Shown here one piece after another: positions 24,540-36,859 of a stretch of 64,000 nucleotides of DNA (within the stretch, counting starts at the first letter, position 1; each line of letters starts with the position of its first letter). The position numbers and the translations under genes were made by a program. This DNA comes from Garcia nutans (taxonomy: Eukaryota > Streptophyta > Magnoliopsida > Malpighiales > Euphorbiaceae): NCBI GenBank assembly GCA_947685225.1, contig CANTUV010000076.1, positions 2,046,001-2,110,000 on the forward strand. Reading direction: 5' to 3'. Below the pieces are notes generated by a model. The model ran no database searches, was not told the origin of the DNA, and was given only the letters and a program-made list of their open reading frames with translations.

Positions 24540-25964
24540 TATCATGACCCAACCAGAGAGCATGTGACTAGTATTAGAAAACAGAAAAAATACGTGGCTT
24601 TCAGAACCCGTAGTAAGTCTAACAATACGATTTTCGATAAATATAGAAGGTGACAACAGTAACTATCTCGATCTGGACCCACTAGTCTACTAATATTATA
24701 CTTTAATATATGATTACATCGCCATCATCAGATATTTGTTAATAAATATATTTAGCAAAATCGTGGAACTAAATAAATAAGATGGACAAAAAAAGAATAT
24801 CATATGGAATTCTAGGAAATAATTATACAATAAAATATATACAATTTAACACTCATGCCGAGAAATAAGAAGGCATGATGACCTGAATAAGCAGCATTCT
24901 ATGCTCAACTTGTAACCTGGAGAAAAATGGTGAACAAGAATGAGTATTCGACTCAGTAAGTTATATAGTATTTAATATAACACAGCGATCCCATGCAATT
25001 AATGCTCATGCGAATGACAACCAAACAAATCAAAATCACATATTCAAATAAGGATATGGGTAAGTTAATGGGGTCATACTAAATCTCAAACTGGTGAGCC
25101 TATCCCCATATCTGACTTTCTTAGTTCATATATTTCTCTTAGAATCTAATACATAGGGTTCGCCGTCACAGTCGTGGCCAAGCAGTGCTACTCAAATAAC
25201 AAGCAGCGCTGAGCACAAAAATGCTCCCGCTGTCACGTCAGTCTTAATTTCATCATATAATATCCTCATATCATAATCCTTATCTCCGATCGTGTGTAGT
25301 CTCACATCATCCTAACTCTATCTGGCATCCCATATTATATGCATTAAGCACAACTAACTCATATTCAACACACATTATACTTATAACAATAACAATTGTA
25401 CATATATTGCACAAACAGTCGATGCATTATACAAATGTAATTATAAACATAAATTAGGAAAGCGGATATTATATTATTTTATATAACTTATTGTGGATGA
25501 AACTTGATAATCTTTCTTATAGCGTCTCACTGAAGGTGGAATAATACCTGCCTTGCCAAGAAAGAAGACCGGAAGCTCTTTGTCGGCGGTACCTTCAGGG
25601 GCGGGTGCGGCGTGACCACGCGGCGGCCAGCGACAATCCATCTCTCCTCGGGCTCGCCGTCAGCTGGGGGTCCATCCTGGCCGACGCGTGTAGTCGGATG
25701 GAGGTTGGTCGGCGGTAGATCTGTCAAAACGTCTAACGCCTCTCTCTCTCTCCCATGCTCTCTCTCTCCTCTGTCTCTCTCTTCTCTCTCTCTCCCCTGC
25801 TATTAATTATTTTCTTCTTCATTCTTTATTTCAAATACATATTTATATATATATTATTTATTTCTTATTTTTCTTTCTTATTTTATTTATATTTAATTAT
25901 TATTATTATCCTTATTTTATTTTATTTTATTTTATAAAAAAAATTTAAAATTTTGGTTATTACA
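24540..25964 (-). repeat. 3' LTR of the LARD-like element
   Basis: On the plus strand it begins TATCATGACCC, where the right LTR has TGTCACGACCC (changes consistent with methyl-C deamination), and ends GGTTATTACA. It contains a CT microsatellite (about 25740-25798) and a GC-rich block (about 25580-25730). The two frames reported there on opposite strands (25527-25727, 25612-25806) are LTR sequence, not genes. Confidence 0.88.
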
Positions 25965-27476
25965 ATCTTCTTTCCTTCTAAAAATTCATCCTCGAATTTT
26001 TAAACTAAGGAAAACACTCAAATAAAAAGTCTAACTATTCATACTTCCCTGCGCACTTTGATATATTATTCTTAAGAATCACGTTTAATATTCTTAATTC
26101 AATTAATCTGCTATCCCAAAATCTTACCTAGCTATATCCACTATGGACCTCAAAACGATCAATTAGTCATTTTAAACATAATTCTTAGATTATTGATTGA
26201 TCATGTCATTACTTTACAATTCAAATGAGGTTATGTTTAAAGATAATACAAATATACTAACGTCATTTATTTATTTCTGTATTTTCAATTCTTGTAACTT
26301 AATCTAAATATCTTTTTAAATAGATTTCTTTTAAATAATGCCTTATACTAATCACCTTTAAATTTTCTCATTTTAAAACATATCATTTTAGTTACACTTC
26401 AAATTCATATACTCAAATTATTCTAAAAATTTCAACAATTCGTATAGCCTCTAAATCACAATTTATTATCACCAACTCATCAAAGTCAAAACTCCAAATT
26501 TTAATTCATTAATTTATTCAATTAATCCTTAGAATAGAAATCACTCTTTTTTTTTACTAAAGATATCCTTATACTCCACATTATTTTCAACATCACAACT
26601 CTTGCTACATTATAGACATACATTCTTTAATCATTAAAAAAAAAACAGATTTTACATCAACTAATATTTGTATATTTTAATATTACATATATTTTCATAC
26701 CTAAACTCATCATACACTATCCATTATCAAAATTTAAGTTTACTCTATCTTTATAATTCACAAACATATTATGTCATCTTGTCCAATGTCAAGTCCTAAT
26801 ACTATTATGGATTTACAATTCCAAAACTACTATCCATGCATTTTACGATTATTGTTATTTATTAATCTAAATATGCCTAACTGTCCACTAACACTAAAAG
26901 TGTATTAAACTCCCCATAAGATTTCAATTATGGATTTCAAGCTCCTAACATAACTTAAATATTCTAAATCCTTCATTATCCTTGACCATTTAGATTTCAC
27001 AATTAAAATTAAATACGATGCAATTGAATGCATCATTCATAACCCAATTATCTCACATGCTATACTTCACATTTGATTTCCATCATCTTAGATTCTATTT
27101 TCTCACCCAATCATAGTTTAAGTAATTTTTTTTAAATCCATCTTGAATTAATTATCTTATTTCTTAATTTACTATTTCACATGTCCGAGGAAAAAAACAT
27201 AATGTTACGATACACAATATCTAATTCAATTCACACTTTAGAAGCATATAAGTAGCAAAACGCATGCCTTGTATTTATCAAACACATATAACATTCACAT
27301 GCTTATGCCACCAATTGAATCATAACCCACGGATAATATTAAATTTGAGGCAATTGAGACTCAATCAAAACAAAAAGAAAATCTATACTCCGCACGAAAC
27401 AAGAACTTAAACAAACTAAAATTCTTACAACCATAGATATACTATAGGCTATAAAATCTTCGCTTTGATACCAATT
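25965..27476 (-). other. Internal region of the LARD-like element
   Basis: No open frame of note. On the plus strand it is remarkably poor in G and rich in A, T and C, which suggests a G/A-rich element transcript. PPT at its left edge and PBS at 27462-27473 mark its ends. Confidence 0.75.
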
Positions 27477-28957
27477 TGTCACGACCCAACCCGAGAGCAA
27501 GTGACCGGCACTAGGGAAAGAAAAAAGTGTGTGGCTTCCAGAACCAACAGTAAGCCTGACAACTCAATTTCTGATAAATATAGATGGTGACAGCAGTCAC
27601 TATCTCGAAATGGGCCCACTAGCCTATTAATATTATATTTTAATATAATATTGCATCATAATCATCAAACATTTGTTAATAAATATATTTAGCAAAATCA
27701 TAAAACTAAATAAATAAGAAGATGGACAAGAAAAGAATATCATGTGGAGTTCTAGAAAAATAATTATATAATAAAACATATATAATTTAGCACTCATGCT
27801 GAGAAATAAGAAGGTATGATGATCTGAATAAACAATACTCCTATGCTTAACCTGCAACCTAAAAAAAATGGTGAACAAGAATGAGCTTTCGACTCAATGA
27901 GTTATATAATATTTAATATAACACAGTGATCCCATGCAATTAATGCTCATACGAATGACAATCCAATAAATCAAAATCACATATTCAAACAAGAATACGA
28001 GTAAGTCAATGGGGCTACACTAAACCTCAAACTGGAGAGTCTATCCCCTTATCTGGCTCTCTTAGTCTATACATTTCTCTTAGAATTCAATATACAGGGT
28101 CCGTCGTCACTCGGTTAGCCACAGCCATACCCAAGTACCACTACTCGAGTGACAAGCAGCACTGAGCATGAAAATGCTCCCGCCGTCACGCTAGTCCTAA
28201 TCTCATCATATAATATCATCATATCATAACTCGTATCTCCGATCATGTATGGTCTCACATCATCCCAACTTTATTCGGTATCACATATTATATTTATTAA
28301 GCACAACTAACTCATACTCAACACACATTATGCTTATAACAATAATAATTGTACATATATTACATAAACAGTCGATGCATTATGCAAATGTATTTATAAA
28401 TATAAATTAGGGAAATGTGTATTATATTATTCTATATAATCCACTGTGGATGAAACCTGATGATTGCATTTAACTGAATGTAACTAGAGTTTCTTTATAA
28501 GCAGAGTTTCTTATAGCATCTAACCGAATGTAGAATAATATCTACCTTACCGGTAAATAAGACTAGAACGTGATCGAAAAAGCCGTTGGAAACTCTCTGC
28601 CGTAGTAGCTTTGGGGCGCGTGTGGCGTGACCACGCTGCAGCAGGCGACGATCCACCTCTCCCCGGAGTCATCGTCGGCTGGTGCTCTATCCTGGCCGGC
28701 ATGTGTATTCGAAAAGAGGCTGATCGATTATAGATAGGCCAAAACGTCCTGCTCTCTCTCTCTCCTCTGTCTATCTCTTCTTTCTCTCTCTCCCCTGCTA
28801 TTAATTATTTTCTTCTTCATTCTTTATTTCAAATACATATATATATTATTGATTAATTTATTATTTTTCTTTCTTTTTTATTTATATTTAATTAATATTA
28901 ATGTTAATATTATTATCCTTATTTTATTAAAAAAATTTAAAATTTTAGATTATTACA
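27477..28957 (-). repeat. 5' LTR of the LARD-like element
   Basis: Begins TGTCACGACCCAACCC and ends GATTATTACA on the plus strand. Aligns by eye with the left LTR throughout, with small indels, including the CT-rich block near 28745-28795. The frame at 27633-27878 is LTR sequence. Confidence 0.88.
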
Positions 28958-28962
28958 AATAT

Positions 28963-30590
28963 AATTTATTTAATTAATATTATAAAATTATATTAATGTG
29001 TAATTATTTAATAGAATATTAAATGTCACAAATATAATAATTATTAAAATTTTATTTTGTATAAATTATTAAAATTAAATAAAAAATTATTAAAAAATTA
29101 AAAAAGAGATAATATTATTTAAAAAAATAATGATGCATCACTCTTAAAATACTTTTTTCATCTTTGGCTTATATATAAATAATATAGATATATTTCCTTC
29201 AAATAATTTCTATTGAATAAAATTTCAATTTGAAATAATTAACTTTTAAAATTTTCACTTTTCATATATTTAAAAGAATAAACTATTAATTAGCTTAAAA
29301 AATAGTTTGTATTGAAATTTATTTTTACTAGTTTTATGTCACATTTTGCGTATTTTTTTTAATTTTTATTTAATTAATATGTTTTAAAAATACTTTAACA
29401 TGTAATAAAAAATTATTTTAAATTATTTCTAACATATGACATAATTCACATTTTTATACATTAAAAGTTAAATATTAACTAGAAATGAAAAAAAATTTAA
29501 CTTTTAAATGCTAGACATTAAGAAAAAAAATTGAATATTAAATGCTAAAATGAAATATATGTACAAGAAAATATGAAATATAAAAAATGCACAAAATATG
29601 ACAAAACCAATTAATATAAATCTGAAATTAAGCTATATATTAAGTTCAGTAACTATGATTTCATTAAAAGTCAAAAATCTAATTAAGGATAATTAAGAAA
29701 TTTTTTTTTTGAGCTCAAATGAGAAATATATAAAATCGAGAAGAGTCAAAGTACAAAAGGTGATCTAAAACAATTGGTCGATCAGCTAATCGATTAAGAC
29801 TATAATGAGCTGTAGATTTAGCAATTACCAACAGAATATAACAATACAAGCTCAAAGATTTAGCAGGCTTAACATATTTTAAGAAAATATTATTGACTAA
29901 ATTAATTAATAGAGAAAGATAGAAGGTGAGTTGCCAGAAGCAGAAAAGCAATAACTCAATTTTATACAACCTTCATCCCACTTAAATAACCATCTTTAAT
30001 TCCATGTACATTTATTAAAAAAATATTAAATTTTCTTAATAATATATAAAAATAATTTGAATAGATTAAAATATTTTTTTTATTATCTCATAAATATAAA
30101 AAATAATAAATTCTCGCTTTATTAATTCATTAATAACAAAAATATGGTTAAAAAATTAATTTTCTTAATTATACAAAATAATAATTTTACTGAAATAATT
30201 TCTCTTACAAAAGTAATATTTCAAGTGAAACGGAAATAATTACATTCTACAGCATCAGAATCATTTTCATAATCATAGGCAATGCTCTATTGAAGTAAAC
30301 AGTATGATCAAACTTGCCATTCTCTTCCTTGAAACTAACACCAAAACTCAACGATAGTGTAGAAAACGAAACCAATATCAAAACTCAATTATATTGAAGA
30401 AAACAAAAGTTCATGAAACAGTTTATAGGCTGTACATTATTTATACTTCAAATGTATGGTACTATTACTATACAACAAACTACTGAGTTCTTACAAATAT
30501 TCGTATGAGGAGAAATCAAGCTCATTTGTACAAAGGCTGAAACTCGAACGACAATCCTTTCATAATTAACAACTTCTCTCTCTCTTCCTA
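28963..30590. other. AT-rich intergenic
   Basis: No supported gene; the minus frame at 29715-29969 is AT-rich with no domain. At its left edge, 28980-29030 resembles 24490-24539 (AATTATATTAATGTGTAATTA, later GTCACAAATAT), so the LARD-like element inserted into a locally repeated sequence. The last few hundred bases are the probable 3' flank of the DUF760 gene. Confidence 0.55.
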
Positions 30591-33500
30591 TTAGTTCTCA
30601 TTAAGCTTAAAAACAGAATTGACATACTCTTCTGTGTCCCAGAGAAAAGAACCAAAAGCAACTGCCTCCAAAATTAATCTCTTCAGGCTTGAAAAAGATG
30701 TCAAAATTACCTCATCGTTCTGCAATGAACCAGTCTTGTCGTCCCCAAAAAGTGCACAGCTATGCTTCTCAATCAAATTCACAGCCTCTTTAGATTTCAC
30801 TTTTGCACATCTTTGCAATGTCTCAGCATCAAAACCCATCACATAGCACCTCAACTTTTCCCGTCTCCAATCCTGCTTACTTGACCCTCGACTTGATGAA
30901 ACAGAATGCATGTTGCTGAATAGCCCAACAAGATTCGGTAGTTCTTGAGGTAAGGACTCTGGAAACTTAAGGGCAGTCCTATGACTAAGATGAACATCAT
31001 CATGGGGCACAGCTATACACCGTTCCAGACAATGCCTTAAGGAGGCAGACTTCAAGAAGTAACCATATAGGATTGAGGCAACATACAATCTACCAAGCTG
31101 AAGTCGCTGGATCTCAGTTGTTGCCCAATTGTCTGTAACACTAGAATTTGCTCTCAAGCCAATTACAGTAGAAACATGTTCCCTTATCATCTCTAAAGCC
31201 TCAAAGTTATGAATAGACTCTAGCTCCCAGTCCTTCGAACGCCCTATCTCTAGTCTTCCATTGTAAATGCACCTAGCAAGCTTTGGAACCAAGGGAACTC
31301 TGATCTCAGAGAAATTGAAAAATATTATCATGTACATAACATCTTCAACAGAAATTTGACACTCCTCTTCTTTCAGTTGAGCAATTCTCCTGGCATTCAG
31401 AAATTATAATTTAATGAGTTGAGCCAAAGGGTTCAGAACAACACACTCATGCACGTAAGCTTACTCAAGACAGCAAAACTGATGCACAGGTAGCACTTAT
31501 TACATCAGTTGGTTTCTAGTTGCCTGCTGCAAGGTGCTGTCCATGTTAGCATTACCTAGGTACCAAACTGCTGGCTATTAGCAGACACAATCGCCTTCTC
31601 TCTCTCTCCCTCTCTCTTTTCTAAGACAATTAGAAATGTTTTGTGTAATTTGTATTAAAAACTGTCCATGAAGTAAACCATCTGTCAGATGACGGAAGGG
31701 TGAAATTTGTAGTTTCAATTCTCAAAATATGAAATCAAATTAATACATTTGCACTTCAGATGACTCGTATTTGCAGTTAAGATTCAAAAAATTAGTTTTT
31801 CTGGGGTATTCAAAAGGCTCCTCATCAAATGTGTCTCATTCTCCATAGTTATCAATAGTTATCAATTGAAACATGACTACCCTTTCAATCATCTAATTCA
31901 ACAAATAGCTAACTGCTAGCCATCGTCTGCACCAATTAAACATGGTTCTCCTAAATGATCAGTTCTCCTGTAGATGACAAATACTAAGTTGCATCCTAGT
32001 TTCAGTGTTAAGAATTGTGAAATAGAACTTATTGTTGACACCAATTGTTACAAGTTAACGTCAGGAATGCTCACGTTACTTTAAAATAATGAGGGAAGAT
32101 CCAGAATGGCTTATTCAATGCATATAAATGAACCAAGCCCAATTTTTAAATCTTGGCTCAGTTCACTGTTGTCAAAAATAGCAGAAGGTGCAAAGGCACA
32201 AGATTGATGCATTTTGAAGCTGATAGCTGAGGTGTGTTCGCCACTTCACCCAGCCACACATGCAGTAGAAAGGTGGTGTGCCTAGGGTTGAAGATTTTAA
32301 GATGCTAAAACACACTTCTCTTGAGAAGAATAAATCCATGGTATTCACCAACTGAGATTGTTTTCTAATATTTCTATAGCAGCTGAACAATTTAGAAGTC
32401 TTTAATATGAAAAGAATAAAAAAGGAAAGTTCTGTAGAACATGTAGAATTGCTACTATTACCATGCTTTTGTCATTTGCTTATTGAATCAGGGTATGATT
32501 AGATCGGACTCAATGTTAATAAGCTTCAAGCAGAAAGCTTGAGCCGAGCTAGGACTTAAACCACACAAAATCTGATAACTGCAGCATTCGTAATATATTC
32601 TGTAGTCTAATATAAAATTAAATAGACATATGTCAATATATCGGTAAAAATTCCAAAGCAGACGAGTTAAAACTCTCATTAAAAGAATCAAACTGAAATG
32701 AGCCTATACTCGACCTTAGCATAAAAACTTCAAATAAAGGTACAATTTCTGAATATTCATTCTGGTAACTATTGATATGCTAAATAAGAGCATATAGTGA
32801 CAAATAAGAATCCAATTTTGCGTTGGTTAATCTCTACATCACCTATAACAAAAACTTAAATATGAAGTTAAATGAGGATTAATAGAATAAACATTGGCAC
32901 CAGCAACAATAAATTGGAATCACATATATACATACCATTATGTTTGATTGTTCACTTTACGAACATGAATTTAACAAAATTAGTTGTCTAAATCTATATT
33001 TCAATTCAAATTCCATAAAGAGTATTTGATTGAAATTATGTAGCGATTTTGTTAAACATGATCTACTAAATCAAATAATTAAACTAAAATTATATGAGAA
33101 CAAACAAACTTGAAGAACACAACAAACTGGAGAATTGTGTGTTAGTAACAAGGAAATGAACAGAAACACCAATTTGCAAAAACTTAAAATGCAGAAACTA
33201 ACCTGTGAAGGGAGGCTTCATTGGAGCCAGAGCTAAGGAACATACGAGAAACGGCCCCATCTCTATCATCCGCCAACAGCTTCAATTCATCAGCAACTGC
33301 AACATGAAATAGTTGTCTCTGATTCTGAAACACACTACTCAAAAACTTGCCAGCCGCTGAATGCGGTTCAAGCGGCGTGTTCAAGCTAAAGCTACTACTG
33401 CTGCTACTACTAGGTTCACAGTGGCTAGACCCTGCTCTGGCTACAACCACCACCGATGGACGTACTTCCCGGTGAAAGAAAGTACGTTTAGAAGGAAGCC

Positions 33501-33609
33501 TCCGATCGGTGAAAATAGGCGAGACAATTGACGGTAAGTTGCCAGAATTTACCGTGGATGGTAAAAAATGTAGAGAAAAGATCCTGTGTGTAGAGGGGCT
33601 ATAGTCCAT
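30591..33609 (-). CDS. DUF760 protein, UV-B-induced protein At3g17800-like, plastid-targeted
   Basis: Two exons on the minus strand: 33609-33203 and 31389-30591, joined in phase across a 1.8-kb intron with a GT (GTTAGT) donor and an AG acceptor, giving 401 aa. The start is the ATG at 33609 (MDYSPSTHRIFSLHFLP). Residues 1-~60 are rich in Ser, Arg and Val with few acidic residues, as in a chloroplast transit peptide. The mature part has the DUF760 blocks: an acidic turn before IAQLKEEE, then FSEIRVPLVPKLARCIYNGR, HNFEALEMIREHVS, VIGLRANS and LQLGRLYVASILYGYFLKSA, followed by a serine-rich linker and a second helical block. Family members are plastid proteins, some induced by UV-B; biochemical role unknown. 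A serine run (SSSSSSSF) lies near the transit-peptide end. Similarity judged from motifs. Confidence 0.87.
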
Positions 33610-35332
33610 CAACAGGTCATAAAATCCCTAAACTAATGGCTATGGAGTTTTTCGAGTACAGATTAAAAGAAGAAAAAAAAAAGTAGAGATTATTATCACA
33701 AGATATGGATAGGATATAGAAAAAAGAAAAAACATTTTTTTAAGCATTATTTTATTTTTTTTATATGAAATGACAAATCTTATGTGGCCATTTTCAGGAT
33801 AGTTTCCACGTGGCAAAAATCAGGTGGCATTTTTGGCCACATATGATGGGTGATAATAATTGAGATGGTAAGCAAATAGAAATTGGACAAGTTAAATGAT
33901 TGCACAACTTTCTTATTTAATTATTATTTATAAGCCAATACACAACTAACACATATTATTAATAAATATTTGTATTTAAAATAAATAAAATAAATACTTA
34001 CATTTGTTAGCCTTATCCAATTCACCAATGAGTGTCCAAGTTTTTTTTTTTTTTTTTGAGAAACAATGTGTGTACAAGTTGGAAACTAGTGGAAAGAAGA
34101 TAAGGATGGGGAATCTAATTTTCTTTTTTTCTTTTTTTAAGTTAAGATAACACATCATTTTCACTTATAAAATAGTCTTGTCTTACTATTTTTTAGATAA
34201 TAAATTTTAAGTATTTTTTTTATTTAAATAGTAGCGTTGATTTTTAGGTATTACAAGCAAGCAACTTCGCGCTACACTGTTCTGATTTATAATATTTTAT
34301 AATATTTAAAATAAAAAATAATTAATATTTTAATATAATTAATACATAAAAATTAGCATTATATAAATAAATATATATAGTATTAAAACATTCATATTTA
34401 CATATCATAAAAGTATTTATAATAATCTGTCATCTACATATTAATTATTATTATTAATTACTGAAAGAGTTAATTATAAATATTAAAAAGATAAACTATT
34501 AATTAATAGTAAACTAGTAATTTTATTTAGTTTCTTCACATGAATAAAATTTGTTAAGATATTATTTAAATTGAATAAGAAAAAATATTATATTATTGCT
34601 AAAAATTATATTTAATATATTAATATATGAAATTTAATTATTTCAATTAATTCAGTTACTAATATTAAAATAATGGAATCGAAAATATAAAATTTTTGAA
34701 ATTAAAAACTGAAGCAAAGAAAAAATTAAATAACTAAATTTTATCCATTTGATTTGATTTTTGGTTAAATTCGACTAATACATATTCTTATATATTTCAC
34801 ATTAAAATAAAAATATAATAGAAAAAATATATATTTTAATTAAAATAAATATTTTTTTGATTTTTATAAAATAAAAATATTATCTATTAATTTCACGAAT
34901 ATTTCATCTATCATTTCAAATATTTATTGGATTTAATAAGAATCTCTTAATTATAATTTGAAATTTTATTCATTGCTAGGACTAAATACTTATGAGAACC
35001 AATGATGGTGAAAACTTTTTTTCTTTGAGAAATTATTAAAGTTCTTCATGCTTATATAATAGCTCCATCATGAATTAATTGATGAGAACATAGACCTTTA
35101 ATGTCTTATAATCTCTAATAAAGTCAAAGAAAATTTGATTTAGAGTGTTGTCTCTGTGTACCATGTGAGAAGAAAAACAATGGAATTAATTATAGCTTCA
35201 ATCTATATTTATTGCAATCCTTTTTTTTTTTTTGACAAAATTTGTTTTATTATTTCTATACATTCATTTAAAAATTCTCTTATTTTAGTATTTTTTATTT
35301 AATAATTATTTTATTAAACTTTTAGTAAAATT

Positions 35333-35375
<43 letters not shown>

Positions 35376-36817
35376 TATTTCGGTTGTAACAATGGATAGC
35401 ATTGGCATTCCAATACGGAGGACACATTCTAATTTCTAAGGGAAAAATTAAAGTTTACTTATCAAATCTGCTGGGAAAATATTTTTTTTTTCAAAAAAAA
35501 GGCCAAAGAAAACTTAAAATGGGTTTTCTCTTTTATTGGGACTCTCATTCACAAGTTGATCAAGTTTTTCAATGAGACTATTTTATTACGTATATGATTT
35601 TTAAATTTAGGCTAAATAATTATTAATTTTATGAAATTTTATATATTATATTAGTCAGTTTTTGTATTTTTAATCTCTAATTTTTGTATTCTTTAATTTT
35701 TAAAAATTAAACTATTTAATCATTCTGTTAATATTTTCATTCTAAAAATATTAGTCAATTACTTTGATATTATAAAATAATTTATTTATTTTTCCTTTAT
35801 ATATATATATTTTTATTATTTATTAAGTCATACTTATTTTTAATTTTATTTATATTTCTTACACATAATTTATTTTAACTTTATAAATATTTTAATAAGT
35901 TATTTTAATTTATATATATTTTTATAAAGATAAATATATTATTAATTTATATATATTCTTACAAAGATAAATATATTATAAAATAATTTTTTTGTTTTTC
36001 ATTTATATATATTTATTTTTATTATTTATTTATTTTATTTTATTTTTAATTTTATTTTATATATATATCATCTGTAAAATAATAAAAGATATTATTTGTA
36101 TTATTTAAAATTATTATTTTTTTAAAATAACTCAAAATAGTTGAAAATTTTTCAAATGAAGACACTCATCAATCTCAAATTAATCAAATGAGTCAACTCA
36201 GTTCAATTTAAATTAAAAAATATTATTAAAAACTAATATGAAATATAAAATTTATTTAAAATTTATAAATTTCAATAACTCCATCAAACTCGTAAGTCAC
36301 TGAAGAAAAAACTATAATATTTAAATTTGATTGGATCTATCACTTCATTCAAATTAATTGGCTCATAGCCTCATATACTTCTACTTTATGTCGATCAAAA
36401 ACTTTTCACAGAATAAGATGATTAATTCCTAGAAAAAAAAAAAGCGATAATAATTTGTTTATTTATATTTTACTGTTATAAGAAAATATTTTTATTAATT
36501 AATAAACAATATTATAAAAAAAGAATAATTATTTTATTTGAGAATTGCAATCCGGGAAGAGAAAAATTATTTTAAAACAAAATACATTTTTGCTCTAGAT
36601 TATATCTAGACACAACTATATTTAGTTACGTGAATCATAATATTATATCCACTTATTCAATCTACCGTTCATCTCCACCTATAGGTCAAAAAGAAAAAAT
36701 AATAACAGATTGGCATATGTAAACAGCCAAAGATTTACTGATGACATTTGAATATTTTAAAAAATATTATTTTAGCGTATGATTGTTTAATAGTGTCTCA
36801 ACTTTCTATATAAGTGT

Positions 36818-36855
<38 letters not shown>

Positions 36856-36859
36856 AAAG
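33610..36859. other. AT-rich intergenic with microsatellites
   Basis: The first ~200 bp is the promoter side of the DUF760 gene. Beyond it I see only AT-rich sequence, an (ATA)n run at about 35337-35373 and a (TA)n run at about 36822-36850 that abuts the LINE. The 62-codon frame at 33976-34164 is low-complexity. Confidence 0.6.

Larger units (their letters stand above)
24540..28957 (-). mobile_element. Non-autonomous LTR retrotransposon (LARD-like), 4.4 kb
   Basis: Two similar LTRs (24540-25964, 1425 bp; 27477-28957, 1481 bp) enclose 1512 bp without coding capacity. Just inside the right LTR the minus strand reads TGGTATCAAAGC (27473-27462), an initiator-Met tRNA type primer-binding site with one change. 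Just outside the left LTR the minus strand has a polypurine tract AGAAGGAAAGAAGAT (about 25979-25965). Together they fix the orientation as minus. A perfect 5-bp duplication AATAT (24535-24539, 28958-28962) flanks the element. It must have moved using proteins from an autonomous relative; the long LTRs and noncoding interior fit a LARD better than a TRIM. Confidence 0.9.

Noticed and set aside
25527..25806. GC-rich frames on both strands resembling a proline-rich protein
   Set aside because: They fall in the 3' LTR of the LARD-like element and neither frame has a domain or ATG context.
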